Below are positions 11,070 to 20,733 of a stretch of 64,000 bases of DNA, piece by piece (within the stretch, counting starts at the first letter, position 1; every line of letters starts with the position of its first letter). The position numbers and the translations under genes were made by a program. Under the pieces are notes generated by a model, which worked only from the letters and a program-made list of their open reading frames with translations, ran no database searches and had not been told where the DNA came from. The DNA is from Schizophyllum amplum (lineage: Eukaryota > Basidiomycota > Agaricomycetes > Agaricales > Schizophyllaceae), in assembly GCA_007026445.1 (NCBI GenBank), contig VDMD01000009.1:186001-250000 (forward strand). The letters are read 5' to 3'.

Positions 11070-12445
11070 TCAACGGGCTGAGGCACGGGTGCGTTTGATG
11101 GGAGACGAAGGAGGCTCGTAGGCGGAGGGCGATGAACGAGGCTCGAGATTGTCGCCGGGGTCAGCAGCATCGGCAGCAGCAGCAAAGTTCTCCGTCATCA
11201 TGGCGCCGATCTTGAGCACCAACTTCGCCTCCTGTAGCGCGTACTCGGGGACTTGCGCTCCTGGCTTGGAAAGGATTTTGAAGGCCTTCCATACCACGAA
11301 GTACGGGCAACAATGCAGCGTCAAGACGGGCAACACAGCCTGACCGGTGGGTGTCGTGAACGGCGGGTCGTATGTTGTGCGAGTGACAGTTCCATCAGCG
11401 TGATCTGTCCAGCATTGGATCGATGGCTGGTCTCCATCCCAGCTGAGCAGAGGGACGAAACGGAACTTCCTGCCGGCGAGAGTGAATGGGAAAACCTGTC
11501 AGGGTCGAGCTCGAATAAGTCATAGTGAATAAGCGATTGGGACAGTCGGCTCACATCCTCGTGATGAATATAGCCCTGCGCGTTTCTTACGGGAGGTTTT
11601 TTGCGTGTCCAGCCCTTCACTTCCTGCCTCTTGATTGCTTGTGAGAGAATGCTGAGAGTCGAGAGCATGGGCAGGATGACACAGAATCCGTGATCGTAAG
11701 CTGAGTGTATTTCCACCGTAACTGAAGCATGCGGTAAGCGTCATCGAGGCGAGGCAGTCTGCAACGCATTGAGGACTCACGGAAGATAAGATTCGGCCGC
11801 GTGTCGAGATTCAGTTTCTTGTATTCCATCCCGAGCATGACCTCCAATAGGAGAAGCTAAAGAAGTAAATCATCAGCAAATAGTCAAGAGGATATCGGAA
11901 TGCCGTACGTCTGCTCCGCATGTTCCCCTATCCGCCGCATGCGAAATCTGAATGGACTTGAGACGGTTGTTTCTCTTTGTCACTCCACAGCGCGCGCCCG
12001 CGGGTGCGACCTTCTCCAAGTCCTCGACGCGCGGCCTCGGGTCGCCCTTGATGATGTTGCGTTGAGGGGTGATGTGTCCGATGGCCTTGGGGCGACGCGG
12101 CACGTACAGCACTGGTTTCTTGGTCGGAGTCTTGTTAGGGACTAGCAAGATGAGGGCTTTGCTCCGAGTAGTCATGACATGACTGCCCGAATCGCGCTCT
12201 TTGGGATGACTGCTAGGAACAGCGCGAGCGTCGTCTTCTTCTGGGTCTTGTGTATTGGCAGGAGAAGCCTCGTCAACGCTGTCAGCGGTGGCAGTGCGCC
12301 CGTTTGCATCGCGCTTTCTGAGAACCCGGGGAGTATCCAATGGTTCACGGTCGGGGCCCTGCTGAGTGGCAAGGGCCTTGCTTTGCGCATCGACGGCGCG
12401 ACCTCTGTTGTCGCGCTTGCGAGCGTCCCGCCGGGGGGGCCGCAT
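11070..12445 (-). CDS. Family 2 gene K, HNH_2-like protein
   Basis: Four exons on the minus strand: 12445-11909, 11856-11781, 11721-11555 and 11495-11070, giving 401 aa with no stop. The N-terminal 150 residues are basic and low-complexity. Next come ISHAADRGT (end of exon 1), LDTRPNLIF (76-nt exon 2) and VEIHSAYDHG followed by a VILP block (exon 3). This ordered H..N..H-x3-D pattern resembles the HNH_2 nuclease fold (inference). Exon 4 holds KFRFVPL and LHCCPYFVVWKAF, conserved in all family 2 copies, and a Ser/Pro tail. The ATG at 12445 is chosen because it is the first ATG after the TATA-like box at 12594. The gene is divergent from family 1 gene B (440 bp between starts). Function unknown. 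Confidence 0.75.
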
Positions 12446-12593
12446 ATGTGTGCAGCTTCGAGGAAGGTTGTTAGTGATTAAGAGAGCATGAATCCAGCGT
12501 AGAAGACATACCGAGTTTCGAACAGTCGCGGCGCCGCGCAAACGAATGGATGGGAGGAGAGTGCGAAAGCGAAGTTCGAATTTCCCCCTGCCC

Positions 12594-12600
12594 TTATATA
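12594..12600 (-). promoter_or_regulatory. TATA-like box of gene K
   Basis: The minus strand reads TATATAAGGG about 150 bp upstream of the start at 12445. The same TATAwAAGGG-type sequence stands at a similar distance before the other three family 2 genes, inside the short divergent spacers. Confidence 0.6.
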
Positions 12601-12884
12601 GTGACGGGGCCCCCCCGGGGCCATACACACGTGTGAGCCCGCAGTCAGCCGCACCGGGGCCAGTCATCATGATAAAGACTGTCTTGATACGGAGAACAAT
12701 GGTCAATGTTCGAAGTCGATATCTGGGCAGCGTGGGAAGTTGAAACCGCGGTGACGAATTCGGAAGGTCACAGTCACAACCAGGTCACAACACGTTCACT
12801 TCCTTTGTTCCCCCCGTCATCACCGAGAGCCACTAGTCATCTCCTGCACCGCTTCTCTCTTCACAAGCCATCCGTTTAGTGAGA

Positions 12885-14236
12885 ATGTCTGCTATACCTT
12901 CCGCACATATCTCCACGTGCAAAATTATGGAAAATTGCCCGATTATAAGGCATCGCATTGTCTCTCTTGACGAGGGCCGATACCGTCGCCAAGTACGTGA
13001 TTTGTTGACGCGACCTGCAATGTCTGACTCCGCGCTCGTTAGATCGAACATTTTGAGTACTACTGGGGTCTGCAGAAGGGTGACCTGAGCCTAAACTCAC
13101 CGCTCAATCACATCGAACGTGAGTACGCTTTCTCCGGGCCTTTTCGCCATCGTAACTCACACCTGCGCCTGTGTTGCCTAGTGCGCTCCGACATGAAGGA
13201 AAAACTCGACGATCTTGGATGGGTGCTCATGCCAACGCAAGGCACTCTGAAGTTGATGCAGGAGATTTCCGAGCACAACCAGACTGCCGATCTTCAGTCG
13301 CGGAGGAATGCTTTGAAGGTCAGTCAGGCCTGACGCGCGGCGCTTGCGTCAATCTGAACAGATTCACAGGAACTATCCGACGAAGAACATGAATATGACA
13401 TCGTTCCCCTGTATGTGCTGAAGCAGGGTCGCCCGACGTTATACGTCGACAATGGCAAGAGCGTCAGGGGCTTTCGTGCGCCATACAGGGGCTTTCCTCG
13501 CATCAGGTCGCGGGCACATCCTTTCTTCGTCGTCTTCATGGCGAACGAAATCCTCAGCTGCGCCGCTGGTGTCATATACTCCGAGAAGAAGGCCAGGATG
13601 CTGCTGCGTTCGGTCGACGACATCATATTCTGTTGGACGAAAGAGCCACCCACCGCCTTCCTCGTCGGGCCGGACGTTTGGATTCAGCACCGTCATCCCC
13701 TCAGCGATGATGGGCATGCTGCTCGGTCCGCTCTTCGGGATTCGCGCAAAGGCAACACTGCGGTACACCGCGTCCGCAAGACGACGCGCGCTCCTTGTCG
13801 GCAGCTCAAGTCGTCGGCGGGGGCTTCCCCTTACGCTAGGTGCGATATGCGCCCGACGCGCCTCAGAGGCTCCGTCCTCCCACGCGCCGGCCTGGAGTCT
13901 GGAGCAGAGACCAGCGCGGGCTACGCTTTGTCGAATCTTCGCGAGTGGCTTGATGCTGTCGCACGTCAAGCGAACACCGAGCGTTCTGTAGGGGGGCCGG
14001 TGTCGCTCGACAGCGAGACAGCCCAGGACGAGGAGCTAGCACGTTACCGCCAAGAGACCGTCCGCGACGCCGACGACGCGCTACACCCTCAGACCACCGT
14101 CAACGGCGGCGGCCCCGTTCTTGGCGAAGGCGTCGACCCCTCACGGTACTCAAGTAACAACTGGGCACTGCGGACCTATAAAACTTGCCTGTGGGCCGAC
14201 GACCCGTGGGTTCATGTCAAGCACCGCTACCAATAA
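12885..14236 (+). CDS. Family 1 gene B, HNH-like without last His
   Basis: Exons 12885-12992, 13043-13118, 13182-13318 and 13370-14236 join to 395 aa without a stop; all introns are GT..AG and about 50-63 nt. Exon 1 ends IRHRIVSLDEGRYRRQ. The 76-nt exon 2 encodes IEHFEYYWGL..SPLNHIE. Exon 3 starts LRSDMKEKLDDLGWVLMPT, where family 2 has DMHxxFD. Exon 4 has YDIVPL, SRAHPFFVVF, VGPDVW and HPLSDDG blocks, a basic RVRKTTRAPCRQ stretch (possible nuclear signal, inference), and the conserved GYSSNNWA-like and WADDPWVH ends. It is divergently paired with gene K. The function is unknown; it may be a pseudo-nuclease partner of the family 2 protein. Confidence 0.78.
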
Positions 14237-14652
14237 ATCGTTTCCCATCGCGTGAAGCTATTGGATAGCGATACTCGCGGCACTGTGAACCGTACAGTCT
14301 ACGGTAGCCGAGAGGACATACGACACCGCCGTCCTGCCCACAGCACGCTGCTGTGACCACGACTGTCACTGGCCGTGAACCTCATGGGTTAAGTCGATAT
14401 ATATCTGACACGGGTTGGATCGTCTACGTACAGCACGAAGCGGGTCGCGCTGCATTGTACCTCCGAGCCAGCACCCCGGCGCGTTGGCTCGGAATGCACG
14501 GCGCTGTTGCGTCAGGCCTGTACATACGTACGTGCAAGTACTTGTACTTAGTACATATCGGAGTAAAGATGCAAGGAAAATAGTCTTGCACTCACGACAA
14601 TGCCACTCTTCGTGTCTGCGCAGCTTTTTTCGCCGCTGAGAGTCGTACAGTG
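14237..14652. other. Spacer between family 1 genes B and C
   Basis: No gene. It contains the 3'-flank element (14513-14540) and, at its right end (about 14590-14652), the conserved 5' flank of D/E-type family 1 genes. Confidence 0.5.
14513..14540 (+). repeat. Conserved 3'-flank element of family 1 genes
   Basis: CAGGCCTGTACATACGTACG lies 277 bp after the stop of gene B. Comparable elements are at 45621, 48156 and (minus strand) 9034. Confidence 0.5.
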
Positions 14653-15085
14653 CCAATCATATCGCGTCGTCTGCCATTTCCACTCAAAGGGACTTTAAGA
14701 AATTGACACTTGTTGAGTATCGCCTCATGGAATTCGATGCAGGCATGTTTCGGCGGCAGGTATGTAACCTTTGCGCCGGCATACGACCTTCCTAATGCTC
14801 ATTCCTTCTGTAGCTTCAGTACTTCGAGTACTACTGGGGCTGCAAAAGGGAAAAACAAGTCATGAGTCATCCCTCAATCATTTACAACGTGAGTGTACAG
14901 CGTATCTTGTTCTCAGATACGACATATATTGATCGCGAAATTTGCAGTCCGGAGCGATATGGCGGCGACTCGTTTGGATAATGGAGAATGGGCTCTCAAT
15001 TTCATGCCCACACAGCAAACCATGAACGCTGTTCTCGCACTTTCGAAGCATAATATGGCGCGGGGCGTTCACTCCAGAAGACGGT

Positions 15086-15094
15086 ATACGGCGC
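15086..15094. repeat. 9-bp target-site duplication, left
   Basis: ATACGGCGC immediately precedes the inserted element and is repeated exactly at 15992-16000. Confidence 0.8.
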
Positions 15095-15991
15095 TAGTCT
15101 CGAACCCAGCCGTTCGCCGCGCCACGGGTTCCCCTACTTGGACCCACTAATCCACGTGAGGAACGTGATCCCACGAGGGCGGGATTGAGCGGAATTGAAA
15201 AGTTGGAACCCGTGAGCGCAGCGAACGTCTGGCGCATTCGGGCGCCCTTTCCTAGGGTGACCTCATAGGTGAAATTCGATTGTCTCGCGAACTTCGCGAG
15301 CGACAACCGCGATGCGTTGAGCGGTCTGAGGGAAAGTTCGTGACTAAGGCCTCATACATAGCTGTACCCACGTACCCCCCGCGTCGATGCAGGCTCCGTT
15401 GGCAGCACAGCGACGCGTCCATTGGGACTCGGGAGCGCGAGGGCTGCGTGGTGTCACGTGATCTTAGCTCCTAAGAGGGCTTTGCCAGCAAGGGCGGGAG
15501 CCACAGCCCTCACCCTTGTGATAAACCCCGCCGCGCCGCAGACGCGACTATACTACACCTCAGAATCAATGCTAGTGCCGACACGAAGGGTTTTCCGCGG
15601 TGGCAGAGCGCAAACCGTCACCGTCGACATCTCACGCACCGCCACGTGGACGAAGTGCACGAGGGCTGAGTCAGCCACCCACTGGCGCCCAACCTTGTCG
15701 TTTTCCTCTCACCAAGGGGGCGGCCATGCCCAGATCTGTAGTCCAGCGTATCTTGGGCCACTTTACGACGAAAGCTCTCGAAGCTGACCAGTGCTCGCGT
15801 TCAGTGCATTCGCGTCGCTCGACCCTCGACCACGCGCGCGTGTTGTTTTTTCACCTATGACATCACCCTAGGAAGGAGGCCCGAAATGCACCAGACGTTG
15901 TGCCGCCCTCCTGCCCCGACTTTTTTTGTTCCTGGTTTGATGGAGAACGTGGCTCGGGCCGGAGGCGGCACAGCGGATGGGGACGAGACTA
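15095..15991. mobile_element. Mutator-like non-autonomous TIR element (897 bp)
   Basis: The element sits where intact paralogues have the exon 3/intron 3 junction. It is flanked by the 9-bp duplication ATACGGCGC. The left end reads TAGTCTCGAACCCAGCCG and the inverted right end TAGTCTCGTCCCCATCCG. Similarity between the two ends continues, imperfectly, for about 170 bp, including CCTAGGGTGAxxTCATAGGT near 15260 and its complement near 15855. Long TIRs with a 9-bp duplication fit Mutator-like (MULE) elements. No transposase-like reading frame is present, so it is probably mobilised in trans. Confidence 0.8.
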
Positions 15992-16000
15992 ATACGGCGC
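15992..16000. repeat. 9-bp target-site duplication, right
   Basis: ATACGGCGC, the exact copy of 15086-15094, directly follows the element. Confidence 0.8.
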
Positions 16001-16939
16001 ATGATGCAGTTCGATAGCGCTATCGGGCTCATTCTACTGTAGGATCTTCCAGAAACGGAGCACGAGTACGAATTCCGAAGTCCCATTGTTCACTCAGCAA
16101 GACCAACCGGGTCCAACCCACCTTGTACGTGAACAACGGATTGGCTACGCGGGCTGTTCGTGCTCCATAAGTACGCCAGAATGCCTCTTATCAAATCCCG
16201 CGCGCATCCCCTCTTTGTGATCTACAGATCGGACGATATCTTCTCGCTCTTTCTCCACACGGCGGGATCGAAAGAGCGGCGACTGGCCTACAGTACTCGG
16301 TCGGCGCAGTCATGTGTATCTGGATAGAACGACCTCCCCCCGAGTTCTTCGAGGACCGTGATGTCTGGAAGGAGCATCATCATCCCCTGAGCGACGACGA
16401 GTCCGTGGCGCGTGAAGCTATGAACGCTGCCAAGACGTGTCGTACACGCATGGGGCGATCTGCCGTCCGCAAGTCGACAAAAGCTCCGTGTCCGCAGCCG
16501 AAGCGTCGCAGTCCTCGCCACTCGGTCTACGAGCGCAGTCTGCGTCCGATACGGACAATGGTGTCCCCTGTTTCCTACGTCGGGCAGTCGGACTCTTCGG
16601 ATGATGAAAGCGGCGTTGGTGGTATGGTGGATACGCGGGAGTGGGTAGACGCTGTCAATGGCGAGACGATCATCGCGCTCGCCATTACGACTCATGGCGT
16701 TGTCGGCGACCGCCAACTGGCCTCATATCGCAAGGAGACTGCTCGCGACCCCGAGAACGTTCTTCGATCTCTCACGACGTACAACATGGGCGGTCTCGTC
16801 ATCGATCACGACGACGACCACTCTGGTTATAGCAGCAACGACTGGGCCAAGCACTTGTATGGCAGGGACTTATCGTCGTCTAAGCAGCCGCCAGTGCGGC
16901 CAGCGGGCCCTCTCGATCCCGCCTATCCCTGGATTTGAT

Positions 16940-17440
16940 TATTCGACCGCCAGCGCAATTTTGGCTCGGAGAGACTTTCGAGCAGCCGGTCCCGGTCAAC
17001 TATCGCCTCATGGCGATGCAGGCGGCAGGCTGGGTTCGAGAATTGACAGTAGGACAAGCTGCCGCGTGCAGTGCTCTGAAGGTGACGTAAGACGACCCCG
17101 CCCCCGACAATTTTCTAACACAGTTGATACTTCGGCTTCCCAGGCTCTGCAATCAATCGCCATCAACGCGACTCGCTATACTGCGGCTTGGTTCTCAGAC
17201 CCTGGTGCGCGCCCAGTGTGCACCGACGTTAGGCATCAGCTGACAGCTAGCAATCTGGACGGTCGCTGTCGAATGTATACAACCTTGCAAAGAAGCTCAT
17301 GTTTTCCCAGCCCTCCACATGGCCTTTCTACCGAGCGTTGGCCGCCTCTAGTGCAGAAAATCAGCAGGACAACGAGATTGTTTGACTGTGGCGCTCATAT
17401 GGCGCTGATCTGCGTCCCGATGTATGAGCCCGCAGTATAA
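16940..17440 (+). pseudogene. Coding-like remnant of an unknown gene
   Basis: Directly after gene C the plus strand can be read as RPPAQFWLGETFEQ..VNYRLMAM..GWVRELTVGQ to about 17084, then a plausible GT..AG intron ending near 17143, then ALQSIAINATRYTAAWF, open to a stop at 17440. It has no start codon and I recognise no domain. It looks like the 3' part of a gene whose 5' part was replaced by the family 1 block, but chance coding potential cannot be excluded. Confidence 0.3.
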
Positions 17441-17478
17441 AGGCGTGATCAAGTTCATCCGTTCTGGAGTGCTCTCCC

Positions 17479-19493
17479 GTGTCCCCCATGTTTTCCGCTC
17501 TTTTGCTCCTCCCAACCCTCCTGCCCCTCTTCTCTCACGTACTCGCGGATGCAGCCGATGCTTGTAACCAGATCAAGGACGCGCTATCCGAGGCGTCCGA
17601 TGTTTACGACAGTGGTGCGCGTCTTCATGATCTAAACGCGACGCGTCCCTCACGAAAACGTCCCCTTCAGTCCTCGATATAACCGGCCACTTCGCGAACG
17701 ACATTGTGCACTGGGCTGCGAGCTCGACACAGATTCCCGAATGCACTGTCGAGCCTGGGACCGCGGAGGACATTGTGACCATCGTGCGTGCATCATCTGT
17801 TTCCCAGCAGATGACCACCGGCTGATTTCTCGTGACCGACGCGTAGCTTCGCATCGTCAACGAGACGCAGACACCATTTGCAGTATGTATCAAGCGGGCG
17901 CGGAGAAGCGTGATGCTGATGTGTTTGTAGGTCAAGGGCGGTGGGCATACCGCCAACCCAGGATTCTCGTCGACGACCGGCGTGCACATCGCGATGTTCC
18001 GCTTCTCCGAGGTTACGTACGACGAGGAGACGGAAAACGTTATCTTGGGCGCCGGCCTGTATTGGGACGAGGTGTACGAGAAGCTGGAGCCGTTGGGCCG
18101 GATGGTCGTTGGAGGTCGCGTGTCCGGTGTCGGTGTGGCGGGGTTTACGCTTGGTGGTGGTGCGGGTTTCTTGATGCGGCGGGTTCGCGCCAGCAAATTG
18201 ACCAGAACTAGGCTACTCATGGAAGACCAACCAGTATGGGCTCACCGCGGACACCCTCGTCGCCATCGAACTCGTCAAGCCTACCGGCGAGATCGTCACC
18301 GTCAGTGAAGACTCGGATGCGGATCTGTTCTGGGCTCTTAAGGTATGCCACACATCGTGTATGTTGCGGATTAGACTGACGGACAACAATGTAGGGTGGT
18401 TTCAACAATTACGTGCGCGTTCAAGGCCTTTCAACCACTCCACTCTAAATGATATGTATATCAGGGTATCGTCACTCGCTTCACGCTGAAGACGCACGCC
18501 CAGCCCGAGCAAATCTGGGTGCGCATTCAACAGCGCAGTGAATGTCCTTTCATTCTGATCGTCCTATGTAGGGTGGCTTGACCATTTACACGTCCGACAA
18601 TGTTGACGCGGTTACGGCGGCGTGCGCGGGCTTTTCCGCAAGTGTAACCGATCCCAAAGCCGGTATCATCAGCACGTACAACTACGTCCTCGGCCAGGTG
18701 CACTGCCCGCTCTGAATTGTCGTCGACTTCCACTCATCGCTGTCACAGCTCCAGGTCCTCCAGCTCATGTTCTACGATGGGCCCGAGCCTCCTTCAGGGA
18801 TTTTCGACAGTTTCCTTGCCATCCCACACCTCATCAGCAGTGTCAAGACCCGAACCTTCTTCGACTTCGTTCAGTCAAGCCCGTCGAACCTCACTTCCGG
18901 AGGGCGGTTCGCTTGCATTCATACGCTCCTGTTATTCTTGGCTGACAAAGTCTTGTTTAGCGCAGTCTTCAATACCGTCTCGCTAGAGAGCTACCCACTG
19001 GACATGATCGACTTTATCGCCAACCAAACTCAGGTGGGCCCCCTCGCCTTCCTCCCCGTGTTGGTATCGCGCAATATCTGACAGGCCTCAGGCGGTGGGA
19101 TCTAAGCTCTCTCTGCATTCGGGCTTGTTCATCTCGTACGACGTCGAACCCTTCCTTCCCAGCCATCTCTCGCATGCAGCCGAAGGTTCCTCTGCCTGGC
19201 CACCCACACGCGCCAAGGGGCTCCTGCCGTTGAACCTCTACTACGCGTGGGGCTCCGACTTGGCGGACGACGTTGTCTTCGATGCCATTCGTGAGAGCGC
19301 TCAGGAAATTTACGATTACGCCTCCGGCGAGGGCGGCCAGGACATCGCGGGCTTCCCTGTGTACCCGAACTACGCAATCTTCGACCGCTCGCTGGAGGAC
19401 ATTTACCAGGGCAACATAGCGAAGTTGTCCGAGATACGGGCGAGGGTCGACCCGTACAATACGATGGCGCTGGCGGGCGGATTCAAGTTCTGA
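17479..19493 (+). CDS. Secreted FAD-linked oxidase (BBE-like, PCMH type)
   Basis: I can thread eleven exons without a stop (boundaries near 17611/17671, 17783/17847, 17882/17931, 18159/18212, 18342/18395, 18412/18465, 18518/18572, 18697/18749, 18906/18961, 19033/19092). The product is about 480 aa. It starts with a signal peptide (MFSALLLLPTLLPLF), then the PCMH FAD-binding domain with VKGGGHTANPG, whose His is the usual covalent FAD attachment site, and SGVGVAGFTLGGGYSWKTNQ. No Cys of the second covalent link is present, so FAD is probably held by one bond. The BBE-type C-terminus YPNYAIFDRSLEDIY..RVDPYNTM is intact. Such enzymes oxidise alcohols, sugars or alkaloid-like substrates outside the cell; the substrate here is unknown. 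The gene is not part of the duplicated array. Confidence 0.9.
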
Positions 19494-19822
19494 TGGACAT
19501 GAACCCATGTCGTGATTTAGCCACACCTATATACCTTGCCCCATGAACATGTTGAGTAAAGCTGCACACACAAGATCGAGGGACCGTAGCCATGTAGAAA
19601 CATCAATACTTGCCGAGTAGTAAGAAGAGGTCAGTAGTAAGAAGAGGTCAGTTCGGCCCTCTTTCCTGCAAATTGTGCTCGATCGTTCGTCCCATTGTCG
19701 GTGTACTTCTACAGACCACGCAGTAGTCCCAGTATGAAGGTGGTTCAGCGAGTCAGCAGCGAGTTCGGCATACCTAAGCAAGTAGCGCCCTAGCAGACGT
19801 TACATAACCATGGTGGATATTA
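19494..19822. other. Intergenic; short tandem repeat
   Basis: No gene. AGTAGTAAGAAGAGGTC is repeated in tandem at about 19616-19650. The stretch ends at the TA target of the MITE. Confidence 0.5.
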
Positions 19823-20731
19823 GGGCTGCTCAATTCTAAAAAATCGGGTATTCCCAAAATGGAAAGAGGTCGCGCCGCGAGCTCTCCGCGCTGGGTTTCC
19901 GTCTGTACCACCATCTCTCGACGTGCTGCCGCTCGGGAAAGTAGCTGTAAACCTTCGATAATTTGGTCTGCACGCACCTGAGCAAGAATGAGGCTGGTAT
20001 CTTTCTCCGACGGGCCGCAATGCGCCTTGCACTCGTAAAGTCGCTCGTGATGCGTCCTCGCAGACATGTTGAGGCCTGCGGCCGACTGTCATGCCGTGGA
20101 AGTCGCTTGTAAACCTCTGATAATTGATCCTCTGTATGCTAGACCAGCAGAAATTGCTGGAACAGTGTCTTCTCCTGCCAGGAGGATGTCGGGGGGGAAG
20201 CATCCGCTATGATTGAGTCTAAGTATGCAATTATCTTGTTCAGAGGTGCATAGACATGTCAAAAGGTTCAGTAGAATACGCTCAGAGATCCTGTATGCAA
20301 GACACAGGCCAAGGAGCCCATTAGCGGGTTCTAGCAGCTCGGAAGGGCTTGTGCACATCAAGAGCCACATGTCGAAGCGCCACGGAACACATCAAAGTCA
20401 CAGTTCATGTTCGAATGCACATATATATGTTTATCTGAGGTTTAAAGGTACTTTAGGGAGCGCCAGTGCGTTGAGGAATGACGGTACAGACGAGAAACGG
20501 GCGCGACGACGCAGGACACGAGTGGTAGGAGCATCACGGCCCGTGTGGATGAGATACAAGGTCCATTATTGCTCAAGTGCGTGCACACCGATTTATCGGA
20601 TGTTTACAGCTACTTTCCCGAGCGGCAGCACGTCGAGAGATGGTGGTACAGACGGAAACCCAGCGCGGAGAGCTCGCGGCGCGACCTCTTTCCATTTTGG
20701 GAATACCTGATTTTTTAGAATTGAGCAGCCC
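19823..20731. mobile_element. MITE with about 150-bp TIRs and TA target duplication
   Basis: The 909-bp element begins GGGCTGCTCAATTCTAAAAA at 19823 and ends with the reverse complement at 20731. Both ends are flanked by TA (19821-19822 and 20732-20733). The inverted repeats are almost perfect for about 130 bp (19823-19951 against 20603-20731) and remain similar for another 50 bp. The interior has no transposase-like frame. Long TIRs with a TA duplication suggest a non-autonomous Tc1/mariner-type element. Confidence 0.88.
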
Positions 20732-20733
20732 TA

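Larger units (their letters stand above)
14653..16938 (+). pseudogene. Family 1 gene C (D subtype), split by a transposon
   Basis: This is the counterpart of the intact gene at 28631-29982. Exon 1 begins at 14653 with GTG in place of ATG and has a 1-nt deletion. Exon 2 (about 14817-14891) lacks one G after TACTGGGG, which destroys the frame. Exon 3 (14948-15090) is readable (LDNGEWAL, then an inserted NF before MPTQQT) but is interrupted by the 897-bp element at 15095-15991. Exon 4 resumes at about 16050 with several further indels (extra bases near 16075-16110 and near 16170). From 16312 to 16938 the reading frame is intact and almost identical to the homologue, ending at the same stop. Not expected to make a full protein. 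Confidence 0.85.

Noticed and set aside
11070..14236. Mating-type HD1/HD2 homeodomain locus
   Set aside because: The divergent pair layout is similar, but no homeodomain (WFxNRR-type motif) and no flanking MIP or beta-flanking gene is visible.
18160..18211. Frameshift in the BBE-like gene at LGGG..
   Set aside because: A normal 52-nt GT..AG intron restores GGGYSWKTNQYGLT, so the gene is intact there. A CAG acceptor at 19089-19091 likewise avoids the apparent stop near 19103.
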